A stretch of DNA of 64,000 nucleotides from Bacteroidaceae bacterium (GCA_017617235.1 JAFZWQ010000024.1:17651-81650), one strand, 5' to 3'. Positions 26,228-35,282 are shown, numbered from the stretch's first letter. Notes: a model not told the origin generated them from the sequence alone. Made by a program: numbers and translations.

Positions 26228-26872
26228 TTACAACAGGGATTTTATATATGTCTCAATATCCCTGGCTGTTACATCGTACACAGGTTGCAAATGAGTAAAC
26301 AGCTCGTCTTTCCGGAACAAGTCCCCATTCGTCAGCATAGCCATCAAGCCCTTTGTCTTCAGCTTATATCCGGAATGTTCTAGAGCCATAGGTATCAGTT
26401 TGTGGATATCAGTGCCATTCTTCAGGATGGAGTAGATGTCATAATAGTCACGGAACTTGCTGCGACGCATCATTGCTTCCATCTTCATGACACCGATTGA
26501 CTCCACATCTGCCAGCCGGATGTTATTCAAGTAAGGAATTTCCTGCATCGTTGCTATCCTTTTACGAGGAGCTGCATAGAACGAAATTTTCACCCCATCG
26601 ACTACAAATAGCACTTGGTCGAAGCCTGCCACCTGTACATCTTGTACCTCTCCAATTGTTGCAAGCTCACGTTGAATCGAAGGCCATCCGATATCAAGCG
26701 TATCATCTTTCCCCTGTTGCCATCGCATAAAATCCAAATCCTCACTCTGACGGGTCTTCAACTGGATAGATAAAGCCGTCCCACCTACCAGCACAAAAGG
26801 TTTGATGCACTCAAGCCTACTTACAGCCTCAATGAGTCTGCCTGTATGTGGGGCAAGGGGTTGTGGATTCAT
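26228..26872 (-). CDS. AbiEii-like nucleotidyltransferase (toxin-type) protein
   Basis: A 214-residue protein of the nucleotidyltransferase AbiEii/AbiGii fold. The core motif VGGTALSIQL at 29-38, followed by SEDLDF with Asp-45 and Asp-47, matches the hG(G/S)...DxD metal site of this superfamily; the later KFRDYYDIYSIL is also typical. AbiE-type toxins transfer nucleotides to tRNA in phage-defence toxin-antitoxin systems, but the role of this subgroup is not proven. It overlaps the upstream small gene by 4 bp. Confidence 0.8.
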   Translation of the reverse strand: MNPQPLAPHTGRLIEAVSRLECIKPFVLVGGTALSIQLKTRQSEDLDFMRWQQGKDDTLDIGWPSIQRELATIGEVQDVQVAGFDQVLFVVDGVKISFYAAPRKRIATMQEIPYLNNIRLADVESIGVMKMEAMMRRSKFRDYYDIYSILKNGTDIHKLIPMALEHSGYKLKTKGLMAMLTNGDLFRKDELFTHLQPVYDVTARDIETYIKSLL

Positions 26873-27207
26873 GCTGCAAGACGTTTATTAAGTTGTCGGG
26901 TAGCCATCGCTTTTACGTAACTGCGAGGCTGCTTGGCGTGGAAATAGTACCAGGCGAAGAAGTAGTTCAAGTTAAAGAAACGCTCACCCTGAGCCACTAC
27001 GTTCTCTATCCAAGCTTGTTTCACCGTCTTATAGTCGAAGAGTCGGAAGAGCAGATTGATTTCATCGATGTCAAGATATAGCATCACCAACTCTACCAGC
27101 ACATCGTTGGGGATGTTCTGAATAGAGTCGTTCTCATAGCTCCACAGGCAGTGCTCCTGCTTCAGTTTTTCGATGAGATATGACTTGATATCAATATTAT
27201 CGTTCTT
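26869..27207 (-). CDS. DUF6922-like small protein, probable antitoxin-side partner
   Basis: A 112-residue protein from the ATG at 27207. It begins MKNDNIDIKSYLIEKLKQEH and continues with CLWSYE and PNDVLVELVMLYLDID, a pattern of the small helical DUF6922 proteins found in front of AbiEii-like genes in Bacteroidetes. An ATG at 27240 lies upstream of the promoter box (27218-27225) and is rejected. The 4-bp overlap with the nucleotidyltransferase gene indicates coupled translation. An antitoxin role is inferred from position only. Confidence 0.7.
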   Translation of the reverse strand, partial: KNDNIDIKSYLIEKLKQEHCLWSYENDSIQNIPNDVLVELVMLYLDIDEINLLFRLFDYKTVKQAWIENVVAQGERFFNLNYFFAWYYFHAKQPRSYVKAMATRQLNKRLAA

Positions 27208-27217
27208 CATTCTGCTG

Positions 27218-27225
27218 CAAAAATA
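27218..27225 (-). promoter_or_regulatory. -7 box for the DUF6922/AbiEii pair
   Basis: On the minus strand this reads TATTTTTG, 10 bp before the ATG at 27207. Confidence 0.6.
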
Positions 27226-27279
27226 GCAACTATTTCCCATACGTGCAAATATTCCAATCGTTTTGTACGGAGTGGGGGA

Positions 27280-29730
27280 TTAGAAATGAACGCTAAGGGT
27301 GGCACCGAGCTGGCGGGATGTTCCGCGCTGGGCGAAGAAGAGTTGGGTGCCTGTGGCATTGCTGTCGAAAGCGAAGGTGTTGTAGCGTGTGTCCGTGAGG
27401 TTGCGTCCCCATAGGTTCAGGGAGATGTCTTTTGCGAAATCCAGTCGGATGTGTGCCCCCAGAACGGCGTAAAACGACTGAGCATAGGAATTTGCTTCGT
27501 CCCAATAGGTTTTGCCTTGGGCACTGACATTTGCCCCAAGGGTGAGTGCGCGACAGGCCTTTGAGGAGAATGGTATGCGATAGTCGGCACGTGCAGCCAA
27601 TGTGTGGGCCGGCACAAAGGGCACGAGATTGTCGCGATAGGAAACGGTTTTGCCATCGATGACATCCTCGAACTGACGAAAGGCTGCGTGGGTGTATCCG
27701 TAAGAAAGATGGTAGGACAGGCGGTTGTCGTGGGCAAAGCCGTGTAGCGACAGTTCCATGCCACAACTGTAACTCTGGGCCGCATTCACCGTCAGTCTGC
27801 CGTAGCCGTAGTTGTTGGCAAACTTCGACACCTGCTGGTTGTGCACCTCCATGTAGTAAAGGGCTGCATCGAGCTGCAGACGATGGCGGAAGAGGTTGAG
27901 ATGGGTGCCCAGTTCGTAGTTCCACGATGTTTCGGGTTTATAGCGGATGGCATCACATATCTGCGCATAGTCCTTGGCGCTGTGGCTGACAACGAGGTCG
28001 GCACGTGCATTCTGGGCTTGCATGCGCAATTCGGGCTGCAGGATGTCGCTGAACGACTGAATGTTGTATCCCCCTGCACGATATCCTTTGTTAAAGGAGG
28101 CGTAAAGGTAACCCTTCTCCTGTTCTCCCGTGGGAGAGAGCTTTCCCAACTGATAGCGCAAGGCGGCCTTGGGCAACAGCTGGTTGAAGAAGTCGGCGTC
28201 CCTGTGGGTGAGGATGTCTGTAATCCGCGCATCGACATTTGTGCCCAGCACACTCTCCACGATGTGCGCCTCGGCTCCCGTGTTGTAATCGATGGCAACG
28301 TGGCTGAGGTCGTAGCGCAGGCCAAGGGTCGCCGTCAGTCGGTCGGTTATCTGGTAACTGCTTTCGTGGAAGAGTCCCAGATTCTGCTGGGGGGTGGAGA
28401 AATGGCCGAAGATGGGGTCGTCGATATCCATGCGGATGTGTACGCCACCACGTGCCTCGATGTCAGCAGCCGTCTCGGCATCGGCCTGGGCCAGCGCTGC
28501 ATCGCGCGACATGCCCTGTTCCATCAGTTCCGTCATTCGACGGCCCGACATAGCGTTGAACATCCCGTTGTAGGCATAGTCCTGGATGGTCTGGGACAGG
28601 TAGTTGTTCATAGCCGGACGGAAGATGACAGGAGCATCCACCTTTTGCCAGAGCGCAGAGAAGAATACGCCCGAAGTCCACTGCCACCGTTTCTTCTGAC
28701 CCTTCATGGTCACTTCCTCCGTCATGGCCTGCTGACGCTGGTGTTGGTTCATGCGCATGAGGTCGGCCTGGGTGTAGTCGATATCCATGTGCATGTGGTC
28801 ACGCAGATATTGGAAACTGGTGGTGCTGGAGAGGGTGAATTTCCTGGTCTTCCACTGCAGGGAAATTCCAGTAGTTAGCAGATGGCGCAGGTAGTCGCTC
28901 TCGTAATCGGATGTGGGCAGGGCCGTGTGTCCCGTTGCGGTAGTGAGTTGTCCATAGGGGAATCCACGCTGGTTCACCCATTGGTAGTCGGCTGTGTAGT
29001 CGAGGGACAGCGAATCTGTGGGACGATAGACGAGTCGCAGTCGTCCTCCGGCCTCGTTGCTGAGGTCGGCACGTTCCCCTGTTGTCTGGTTCCGAAAGAA
29101 ACCCTGCTGCCCGTCGTAGAACGATGCCACGGCTAGTCCCAAGTGCTCGTTGAAACGGTGGTAATGGGCCGCTTCGGCATTGCGGTAACCATAGGTGCCG
29201 CCACTTGCGCTGATGTCCGTTCCCTGATAGGTCATGGGGTTGCGCGAGTACATGCGCACCAGTCCGCCCTCCGAATTCATGCCGTAGAGTGTCCCCTGTG
29301 CACCCCGCAATACATCCACGCGCTCCAGTCCATAGGTGTGGAAGTTGTACATGCTCTTGGTGACGAGGGGAATGCCGTCAACGTACATGCCGATGGCCGA
29401 ACTGCCCTCCTTGGCTCCAATGCCTCGGATGTAGGCCGACGAGGTGTAGCGCGAACCGTATTCGGGCATGACGAACGTGGGGACATAGAGGCTGACTTCG
29501 CGGATGTCGCGCAGTCCCAGCGCCTTCAGGTCGCCAGCTGAGAACATGGTGCTGCTGAGCGGTTGCGTGCGCAATCGGCCGCTTTCTTTGGGCTGGGCCA
29601 CAACGACTACTTGGTCGAGGTCTATAACCCGTGAGGTGTCGGCGATTACTATACTAACGTTTTCAGCACGAAGGCCCGTGAAGGCTATCGTGCTGAAAAA
29701 CATATAAATCAATCCTTTTACCTTATGCAT
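27280..29730 (-). CDS. TonB-dependent outer-membrane receptor (non-SusC type)
   Basis: An 816-residue protein with signal peptide, a TonB-box-like segment (LDQVVVVAQ, about 38-46), a plug domain (SSAYIRGIGAKEGSS, ERVDVLRGAQGTLYGMNSEGG near 130-165) and a long C-terminal barrel ending in ...GATLSVHF. It lacks the N-terminal carboxypeptidase-regulatory-like domain of SusC proteins and has no SusD partner, so it is more like receptors for metal complexes, haem or vitamins. It lies 6 bp after a calycin-like lipoprotein gene. The substrate is unknown. Confidence 0.9.
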   Translation of the reverse strand: MHKVKGLIYMFFSTIAFTGLRAENVSIVIADTSRVIDLDQVVVVAQPKESGRLRTQPLSSTMFSAGDLKALGLRDIREVSLYVPTFVMPEYGSRYTSSAYIRGIGAKEGSSAIGMYVDGIPLVTKSMYNFHTYGLERVDVLRGAQGTLYGMNSEGGLVRMYSRNPMTYQGTDISASGGTYGYRNAEAAHYHRFNEHLGLAVASFYDGQQGFFRNQTTGERADLSNEAGGRLRLVYRPTDSLSLDYTADYQWVNQRGFPYGQLTTATGHTALPTSDYESDYLRHLLTTGISLQWKTRKFTLSSTTSFQYLRDHMHMDIDYTQADLMRMNQHQRQQAMTEEVTMKGQKKRWQWTSGVFFSALWQKVDAPVIFRPAMNNYLSQTIQDYAYNGMFNAMSGRRMTELMEQGMSRDAALAQADAETAADIEARGGVHIRMDIDDPIFGHFSTPQQNLGLFHESSYQITDRLTATLGLRYDLSHVAIDYNTGAEAHIVESVLGTNVDARITDILTHRDADFFNQLLPKAALRYQLGKLSPTGEQEKGYLYASFNKGYRAGGYNIQSFSDILQPELRMQAQNARADLVVSHSAKDYAQICDAIRYKPETSWNYELGTHLNLFRHRLQLDAALYYMEVHNQQVSKFANNYGYGRLTVNAAQSYSCGMELSLHGFAHDNRLSYHLSYGYTHAAFRQFEDVIDGKTVSYRDNLVPFVPAHTLAARADYRIPFSSKACRALTLGANVSAQGKTYWDEANSYAQSFYAVLGAHIRLDFAKDISLNLWGRNLTDTRYNTFAFDSNATGTQLFFAQRGTSRQLGATLSVHF

Positions 29731-29736
29731 GCAATA

Positions 29737-30240
29737 TTATTCGGTGGGCATATCACCTGTCTGGAAGGCGAACTGCATCTCGCCGTGACCACCCGCCACA
29801 CTCATGTTTGCCTTTATGAAGACCTTCAGGTCTTTCAGGTCGGAGCTGACAAATGCGCTGTCCACGCTACAGGGAAATTCCTGTGTGCCGCCCTGTCGCA
29901 CATCGTTCATTTCGAACGTGCCATCACCGCCTCCGAAAACATATCCTTCGGTAACCATTGCAGGCTTGATGCCCTTGATGGTGGCAACGCCCCAGGTTTT
30001 GTTCTTGAAGATGGCAGTCAGCGTCTTGTCGCTGGCCAATGCTAGGGTGAGTGTATCGTTCGCATAGTCCTTGTTGACCATATTGCTTTGAAGTCGAGTC
30101 CAACCTGTGTATGTGCCCGCAACGGCTTTCGCTGCAATCTCGCTCTCGTGGGTTACGGGTATCTCGTCGTCGCCACAGGCCACGAACAGACATGCGCCCA
30201 ATGCGAAGGCAATAAATGCGAAGAATTTATTCAGTTTCAT
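29737..30240 (-). CDS. Calycin-like lipoprotein paired with the TonB receptor
   Basis: A 167-residue lipoprotein from the ATG at 30240 (MKLNKFFAFIAF...FVACGDDE). The mature part resembles Bacteroidetes calycin-like beta-barrels: AGTYTGW, then alternating strands and a terminal HGEMQFAFQTG. It probably sits on the surface or periplasmic face and hands ligand to the TonB receptor encoded 6 bp downstream. An ATG at 30300 lies upstream of the promoter box and is rejected. The ligand is unknown. Confidence 0.75.
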   Translation of the reverse strand: MKLNKFFAFIAFALGACLFVACGDDEIPVTHESEIAAKAVAGTYTGWTRLQSNMVNKDYANDTLTLALASDKTLTAIFKNKTWGVATIKGIKPAMVTEGYVFGGGDGTFEMNDVRQGGTQEFPCSVDSAFVSSDLKDLKVFIKANMSVAGGHGEMQFAFQTGDMPTE

Positions 30241-30269
30241 CTTATTCTGTACTGTTTGGTTTTCGAGTG

Positions 30270-30277
30270 CAAAGTTA
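30270..30277 (-). promoter_or_regulatory. -7 box for the lipoprotein/TonB receptor pair
   Basis: On the minus strand this reads TAACTTTG, 29 bp before the ATG at 30240. Confidence 0.6.
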
Positions 30278-30345
30278 ATGAGGATTGCCGATATGTGCAA
30301 TCCTCATTTATTATGATTTTGACTGAAAAGGACGAGGGGAACGTG

Positions 30346-33300
30346 TTAATGGGCAAGACGTTTCGTCTGGTTCTGGATGTAGAGGGAACCACGTTGGGGG
30401 CGCCCCTGAAGGCGACGTCCCGTCAGGTCGTAGGCCGTTGTCGAGGACATGGGAGAAAGGGCAGAGGCAACCATCGTTGTGGTGTTGATGTAATCGTTGA
30501 CGCTGGCCACGAAGTTGATGTCGTGGATTTCGCACGAACCGTCGCTTTTGCTCGAGGTCAGTCCGAAGATGGTCTGTCCCATGCAGATGCTGGGACGGTC
30601 GCCTGTGAAGTTTCCGTACAGGCCGCTTGTTGTCATGTTCCAGGCCACAAGGGTCTGTTTGCTGCCATCCACGGTAATGGTCTTCACCGTTGTGGGTTTA
30701 ACCTGCGAGCCCTGGTTCGCGCCATTCAACCACCACAAGTATGAATTCCCGTCGGTAGTGCTTAGGTTCGAACCGCGCACCACCAGAAACTTTTGGGCTT
30801 TGTCGATGTCATAGTCCAGTTCTTGATACTTCAGCATCAGGGCGATATTGTTGGCCCCCGTGCTCTTTGCCTTGATTACGTTGCGCTCCAAATCGTAGGT
30901 GATGTTGTTGGCCGAAATGCGGTTGGCATCGCCCGTCGTCCAGTCCTGTGCCCTGAACTGATAGGCATTAGCGTTGGCGTTGTAGCCCTTCACCAGTCGC
31001 AGGTAGTAGAGACCGGGATTCAGGGTTCCGGCATTGGCCGACAGACGCACTATGAACTTCTCCTTGGCTGCTCCGTTCTTGGTCAGCAGGTTGTCAGGAA
31101 TGGGATATTCGATGTTGAAGAAACCATTGCTGTCGGCATTCTTCACGGATTCGGGGATGACGATATCGGCAATCTTCTTTCCATCGACAAGTAGCGTTGC
31201 CTTGCGTCCCTTGTCGGCTGTGGTGAAGCGGCACATGATGGCTAACGAGTCGGTTATTCCTTCCTTATTATATAGTGCATACTGCACATATCCACCGCTC
31301 TGGGCATCGCGATAACTTTCGCCGTTGTAAACGCCCTTGTTAGAATCACTCGAATATTTGTACTCGTGGCCAGCCTCGCTCTGCTGTTCGCCAGGAGCCA
31401 CGAAGTCCAGCGTACGGGCCTGCAGAGCTTCGTTCTCAGCTTCCGTCTTCGCCATCGAACTGTTGGCAAAGTTCTCAGCCGTCTGTTGGTACCAGTAGCA
31501 CATATAGCGGCTGTGGTGGATGCTGTAGAAAGGCACCAACGTCAGATTCTGCCATTTGTAGGTCTCCACACCTTCGCGACTGGCATCGATGGTGAACTGC
31601 AGCTTCGACAGGTCGACGGGCTGGATGCGACTGAGCACATTGGCACGCTCGCCAATGAGCAGGGGGGCATAGAGCAGGTTCTTCGACGAGCCCATTGCGC
31701 CTGGGGCGTGGTCCATACGTCCGGCACCGGCATATTCATTCTGTAGCTTTTCGTACACCAGCCCCGTGGCTTCAGCCTCTTGCTGGGAAACGGCTGTGGT
31801 CTGGGCACCCAGCAGGATGGGACCATAGCTAAAGGCGATGTAGTCGCCATAGTTGGGACATTCCTCGTAGCGGACTTCCATGGGCAGGGTCAGGGTAATC
31901 TTGTCGCCCACCTGCCAGTCGCGTGTCTCCTTAACGTAACTAGCCTTGCCCTTTTCGACGGTAATGTCAACGGGGGAACCATTGACGGCAAGGGCAAAGC
32001 CTTCACCGGCCCATGCGGGATGACGTAGGGCAACGGTGTAGTGACCGGCCTTGCCGATGGTCAGAGTGGTTGTATTGCTGTAGGGGAATTGGGTCTCCTG
32101 GGTAACGATGAATTCATCGCTTTCCAGCTTTGAGGGGGTAAAGAGGTTCACGTAAAGTGTTTCGCTGCCGTCGTGGGTGTAGATGAAATGCCCGTATTTC
32201 GAGTGGTTCTCCATGCCCGTACCCACACAACACCACATACCTTGGTTGGGCTGTGAATAGATGCGGTAGCCCTGTGGACGCAGGGTGGTGAAGTAAACAT
32301 AGCCGCCCGTCGTGGGGTCTTGGGTGGAGAGGATGTGATTCCACATGGCCTTCTCGTAGAAGTCGGCATACTTGGCATCGCCTGTGCGGTCGCTCATCAT
32401 CTCTGAAAGCTTCAGCATGTTGTTCGTATTGCACGATTCGGGACCGTCCAGATTGTCGATGTAACGGTTGGAATTGGCTACGGACAGGAAGTGCTCGCCC
32501 ACCGAGTTGCCACCGATGCATACCGTTCGGTTCTGGGCCACATCCGTCCAGAAATTCTCGGCAGCCTTCCTGTAGGTGGTGGAGGTGCTGCTCTGTTCGT
32601 AGATGCGTTCCATTCCTATGAACTTGGGCACCTGAGTGTTGGCATGCTTACCATCGAGGAACGTTTTGTTCAGCGTCTGCATGCCGTTGAGCATGGCCTT
32701 GTGGGTATATTTCTTGGCAGCCGTCAGGTACTTCTTGTCGCCAAACAGCTGATAGGCATCCAGCATAGATTCGTTCATGCCGCCGTGCTCGCAGTTCAGG
32801 AAACCCTCGAAAGCATCGTCGCTGACTTTAGCTACGAGGTTTACACTCCAGTCCGACAGTTTACGGAACATTTCCTTGGCTACCTCGCTGTTGCCATAGA
32901 GATAGGCGTCGCGCAGTCCGGCCAACACCTTGTGCTGACAGTAGAAAGGCACCCAGCCCCAGTGATTTTGGATGGCAGAAAGGTCACCCTTGTAAAGCGC
33001 CTTCCAGTCGTCGTTGATGGGCTGTCCGCCTAGGAATCCATACAGTCCCTCGGTGTTCTGGTCGTATTGGTCCTGGCAGTCCTTCATTACCTTCAGCATG
33101 TAGTCCATGCGCTCCTTCAACTGGTCCCGTGTCTGATTGTCGCGACAGGCGGCATAGGCCAGCGCCAGTGCCGACAGATAGTGTCCACCCACGTGCCCAC
33201 TCAGGTCGAATGAGGAATCGCCCCAGTTGGGGAAGATGGGGTGTTTCGTCAGCCATTGGTAATAGGGCGACGAGGTATTCGTCGTGCTGCTGAGGCCTGC

Positions 33301-33507
33301 CTGGCGCACAAAAGGTGACAGCAGACGGTCCACATCGTATTGCATCAGCATCTGGATGTTCAGGTCCATAGCCGTCTTCATCGGGCCGTCGAGCAGAGTT
33401 ACTTGCTCCAGGTCGAAATGCTTGGGATAAATCTCGCGCTGAGCATTAGTCTGACCCAGCGCTGTCAGCGTCAGGACTCCTGCCAAAAGGATGTTTCTCA
33501 GTCTCAT
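30346..33507 (-). CDS. GH127 beta-L-arabinofuranosidase-type enzyme with extra C-terminal modules
   Basis: A 1053-residue exported protein with a signal peptide. The GH127 (formerly DUF1680) catalytic region covers about residues 25-640. The zinc/catalytic set of the family is visible as Glu-357 and Cys-359 (GPESCNTNN) and Cys-426 and Cys-427 (MWCCVGTGMENH), matching the E-x-C and C-C arrangement of the Bifidobacterium enzyme. The family removes beta-L-arabinofuranose from plant glycans. Residues 650-1020 are beta-rich additional modules. The end carries a variant of the sorting-type tail (AYDLTGRRL...RGSLYIQN). The gene follows the flavodoxin-like gene by 21 bp. Confidence 0.88.
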   Translation of the reverse strand: MRLRNILLAGVLTLTALGQTNAQREIYPKHFDLEQVTLLDGPMKTAMDLNIQMLMQYDVDRLLSPFVRQAGLSSTTNTSSPYYQWLTKHPIFPNWGDSSFDLSGHVGGHYLSALALAYAACRDNQTRDQLKERMDYMLKVMKDCQDQYDQNTEGLYGFLGGQPINDDWKALYKGDLSAIQNHWGWVPFYCQHKVLAGLRDAYLYGNSEVAKEMFRKLSDWSVNLVAKVSDDAFEGFLNCEHGGMNESMLDAYQLFGDKKYLTAAKKYTHKAMLNGMQTLNKTFLDGKHANTQVPKFIGMERIYEQSSTSTTYRKAAENFWTDVAQNRTVCIGGNSVGEHFLSVANSNRYIDNLDGPESCNTNNMLKLSEMMSDRTGDAKYADFYEKAMWNHILSTQDPTTGGYVYFTTLRPQGYRIYSQPNQGMWCCVGTGMENHSKYGHFIYTHDGSETLYVNLFTPSKLESDEFIVTQETQFPYSNTTTLTIGKAGHYTVALRHPAWAGEGFALAVNGSPVDITVEKGKASYVKETRDWQVGDKITLTLPMEVRYEECPNYGDYIAFSYGPILLGAQTTAVSQQEAEATGLVYEKLQNEYAGAGRMDHAPGAMGSSKNLLYAPLLIGERANVLSRIQPVDLSKLQFTIDASREGVETYKWQNLTLVPFYSIHHSRYMCYWYQQTAENFANSSMAKTEAENEALQARTLDFVAPGEQQSEAGHEYKYSSDSNKGVYNGESYRDAQSGGYVQYALYNKEGITDSLAIMCRFTTADKGRKATLLVDGKKIADIVIPESVKNADSNGFFNIEYPIPDNLLTKNGAAKEKFIVRLSANAGTLNPGLYYLRLVKGYNANANAYQFRAQDWTTGDANRISANNITYDLERNVIKAKSTGANNIALMLKYQELDYDIDKAQKFLVVRGSNLSTTDGNSYLWWLNGANQGSQVKPTTVKTITVDGSKQTLVAWNMTTSGLYGNFTGDRPSICMGQTIFGLTSSKSDGSCEIHDINFVASVNDYINTTTMVASALSPMSSTTAYDLTGRRLQGRPQRGSLYIQNQTKRLAH

Positions 33508-33528
33508 AGTATTTGGGGTATTATGGGA

Positions 33529-34359
33529 TTATCGGATGACTTTCGTAAACACAGGGGCTTCACCTTCTACCACCGTCACATACACCTGCATCTCCCCGGC
33601 TGCCGGCATCTGTGGACCACCCTCACGAGGCAGGTCGACGGCCGTGAACAGATACTCCGTACCCTCGGGAATGGGACGTGAGCTTACGGTTTTGGCCTGG
33701 GCATGAATCATGGGGTATCCGTCGACGGCAGCATCGAAGATGGCTGCTTCCTCGGCACTTGCCTCATGGGACTCGGGGAACTCCTCCAACGGAGTGTACT
33801 CGCCCTCGATGAAACCGCCTGCCTTCAGGAATTGGTCAACCTCCTTGGGCACGGCTGTCATTCGGGCGGCACGCACACCGTAGCCAGGCAGAATCTCGGC
33901 ATTGGGCTGTTTTTCGGTCAGGTCTTTGACACTCGACTCCAGTCCACCGCTGCCGAAGGTGCAGAACGGCACAACTTTCTTTCCGCTCAGGTCAGCCTGG
34001 TTCAGGAACGCAGCAACAGGCGGGGCATAAGTGCCGAACCAAATGGGGTAGCCAATGAAGATGATATCGTATTGACTCAGGTCGACCGTGATGGGCTGAA
34101 TCTCCGGAACAATGCCTTGTTCACGTTCCTGCATGCAACGTCCGATGGTTGCCTGGAAGTCTCCGTCGTAGGGTTTCGAAGCTACTATCTCCTCGATGTC
34201 TGCTCCCAGTTTCGTGGTGATTTCTTCGGCCACCGTCTTCGTATTTCCCGTCTGCGAATAATAAAGCACCAGAATCTTCGGTTCCACTTTCTTTGTGCTG
34301 CACGACAGGGCAGCCATCATTGCTGCCACCAGGGCCAGCATCTGTTTCCACGTTCTCAT
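33529..34359 (-). CDS. Flavodoxin-like lipoprotein
   Basis: A 276-residue protein with a lipoprotein signal (AALSCS). The flavodoxin fold begins at ILVLYYSQTGNTKTVAEEI (about residues 29-47), which holds the FMN phosphate loop. It continues with YDIIFIGYPIWFGTYAPPV and PFCTFGSGGL, and ends near residue 180. A beta-rich extension of about 90 residues follows. It is probably a periplasmic redox or quinone-type flavoprotein; the partner is unknown. It appears cotranscribed with the GH127 gene, an unexpected pairing. Confidence 0.8.
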   Translation of the reverse strand: MRTWKQMLALVAAMMAALSCSTKKVEPKILVLYYSQTGNTKTVAEEITTKLGADIEEIVASKPYDGDFQATIGRCMQEREQGIVPEIQPITVDLSQYDIIFIGYPIWFGTYAPPVAAFLNQADLSGKKVVPFCTFGSGGLESSVKDLTEKQPNAEILPGYGVRAARMTAVPKEVDQFLKAGGFIEGEYTPLEEFPESHEASAEEAAIFDAAVDGYPMIHAQAKTVSSRPIPEGTEYLFTAVDLPREGGPQMPAAGEMQVYVTVVEGEAPVFTKVIR

Positions 34360-34416
34360 ATCTATTTGTATTAAAGGTTTCTACTCTACCAATGTAAGGG
34401 TTTTATAGGGGTGAGG

Positions 34417-35238
34417 TTATTTGCGGCTGAGCGTGATTTGTCGGACGTAGCCAATGACGAAAGCGCGGTTGTATTGGTGTTGGCGAATGCCATTGGTGTT
34501 CAGCTGGCGCAGGTCGCTAAGGTAGCCCACAGAGAGGCGGGCGTGACGGACGGGGAAATCAAAGAGCAACTGCTGTCGCAGGCTGAGGGCGTTGCCTGGG
34601 TGGGTGCAGCGTAGGTTGTGGTGGAAGTTACCGCGGTCGAAGATGTCGTAGTAGCTTTGTCCATACTGGGGCATGAAGGCGAAACCCAGAAGGGGTAGAT
34701 GGGCTTGGTAGTGGAGTCCCAGTTTTTGCTTTTTTACCTTGAAGTGATAGTCGGCACGTGCGAAAACCGAGGTGGTCAGATTGGCACGGGCCTGGGCAGG
34801 ATTGTTGCCGTTGCGGTTGTTATACAGGAAGCCCACGGTGCCGCCAGCCATGCCGCCTACCGTGAGGTCGAGCCCCTTCCAGGGAATATTCTTCCACTGG
34901 CGTCCCCAACCGGCATCGTAGCGAACGGAACCGCCCATGTCGTGGGCATTCTGACTTGGGTTGTCGGTATAGGATAATTCGCCCTGGAGCAGGGTTTGGA
35001 ACAACACGTGTTTGTTGCGTTGCAGATTGCGGCTGGTCTCGTTCATGAAAGTCAGCTGCGGTCCCTGGTATTCCATGGGTGAGAGGTAGGTATCCAGATG
35101 ATTCACACGTCCCGCACCGAAAAGGGTGGTGTGGGTAGAGACCCTCTCAATGGACAATTGACAATGGACAATTGACAATTGGGCTGCGCCAAACAAAAGG
35201 GCGAATAAGAGTATGATGCGTCGGAATATCTTTCTCAT
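34417..35238 (-). CDS. DUF3316 outer-membrane-type protein
   Basis: A 273-residue protein of the DUF3316 family: FGAGRVNHLDTYLSP, GGMAGGTVGFLYNNRNGNNP, QYGQSYYDIF and a C-terminal YLSDLRQLNTNGI...FVIGYVRQI are characteristic. It is probably a small outer-membrane barrel. Its signal region contains an odd segment, QLSIVHCQLSIERV, translated from a tandem CAATTGTCCATTGT-type repeat. It lies 44 bp after the topoisomerase gene. Function unknown. Confidence 0.8.
   Translation of the reverse strand: MRKIFRRIILLFALLFGAAQLSIVHCQLSIERVSTHTTLFGAGRVNHLDTYLSPMEYQGPQLTFMNETSRNLQRNKHVLFQTLLQGELSYTDNPSQNAHDMGGSVRYDAGWGRQWKNIPWKGLDLTVGGMAGGTVGFLYNNRNGNNPAQARANLTTSVFARADYHFKVKKQKLGLHYQAHLPLLGFAFMPQYGQSYYDIFDRGNFHHNLRCTHPGNALSLRQQLLFDFPVRHARLSVGYLSDLRQLNTNGIRQHQYNRAFVIGYVRQITLSRK
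35148..35183. repeat. Tandem CAATGGACAATTGA repeat inside a signal-peptide-coding region
   Basis: Two and a half units of CAATGGACAATTGA lie within the DUF3316 gene and encode QLSIVHCQLSI. The unit is a type of short repeat expected between genes, not in coding DNA. Confidence 0.6.
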
Positions 35239-35245
35239 ACGAATG

Positions 35246-35281
35246 CTCCCTCCCCATTAGAGGGGAGGGTTGGGGAGAGGG
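35246..35281. repeat. CCCTCCCC/GGGGAGGG palindromic repeat between genes
   Basis: CTCCCTCCCCATTAGAGGGG, followed by AGGGTTGGGGAGAGGG, lies between DUF3316 and the topoisomerase stop codon. It belongs to the same loose family as 8443, 46703 and 46780. Confidence 0.5.
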
Positions 35282-35282
35282 T

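Noticed and set aside
26228-27207. Calling the pair a proven AbiE phage-defence system
   Set aside because: The nucleotidyltransferase motif is clear, but the small partner is not an AbiEi-type winged-helix antitoxin, so only a toxin-antitoxin-like pair is claimed.
27841-28878. 345-codon plus-strand frame opposite the TonB receptor
   Set aside because: It is antisense to a clear receptor gene and has no own features.
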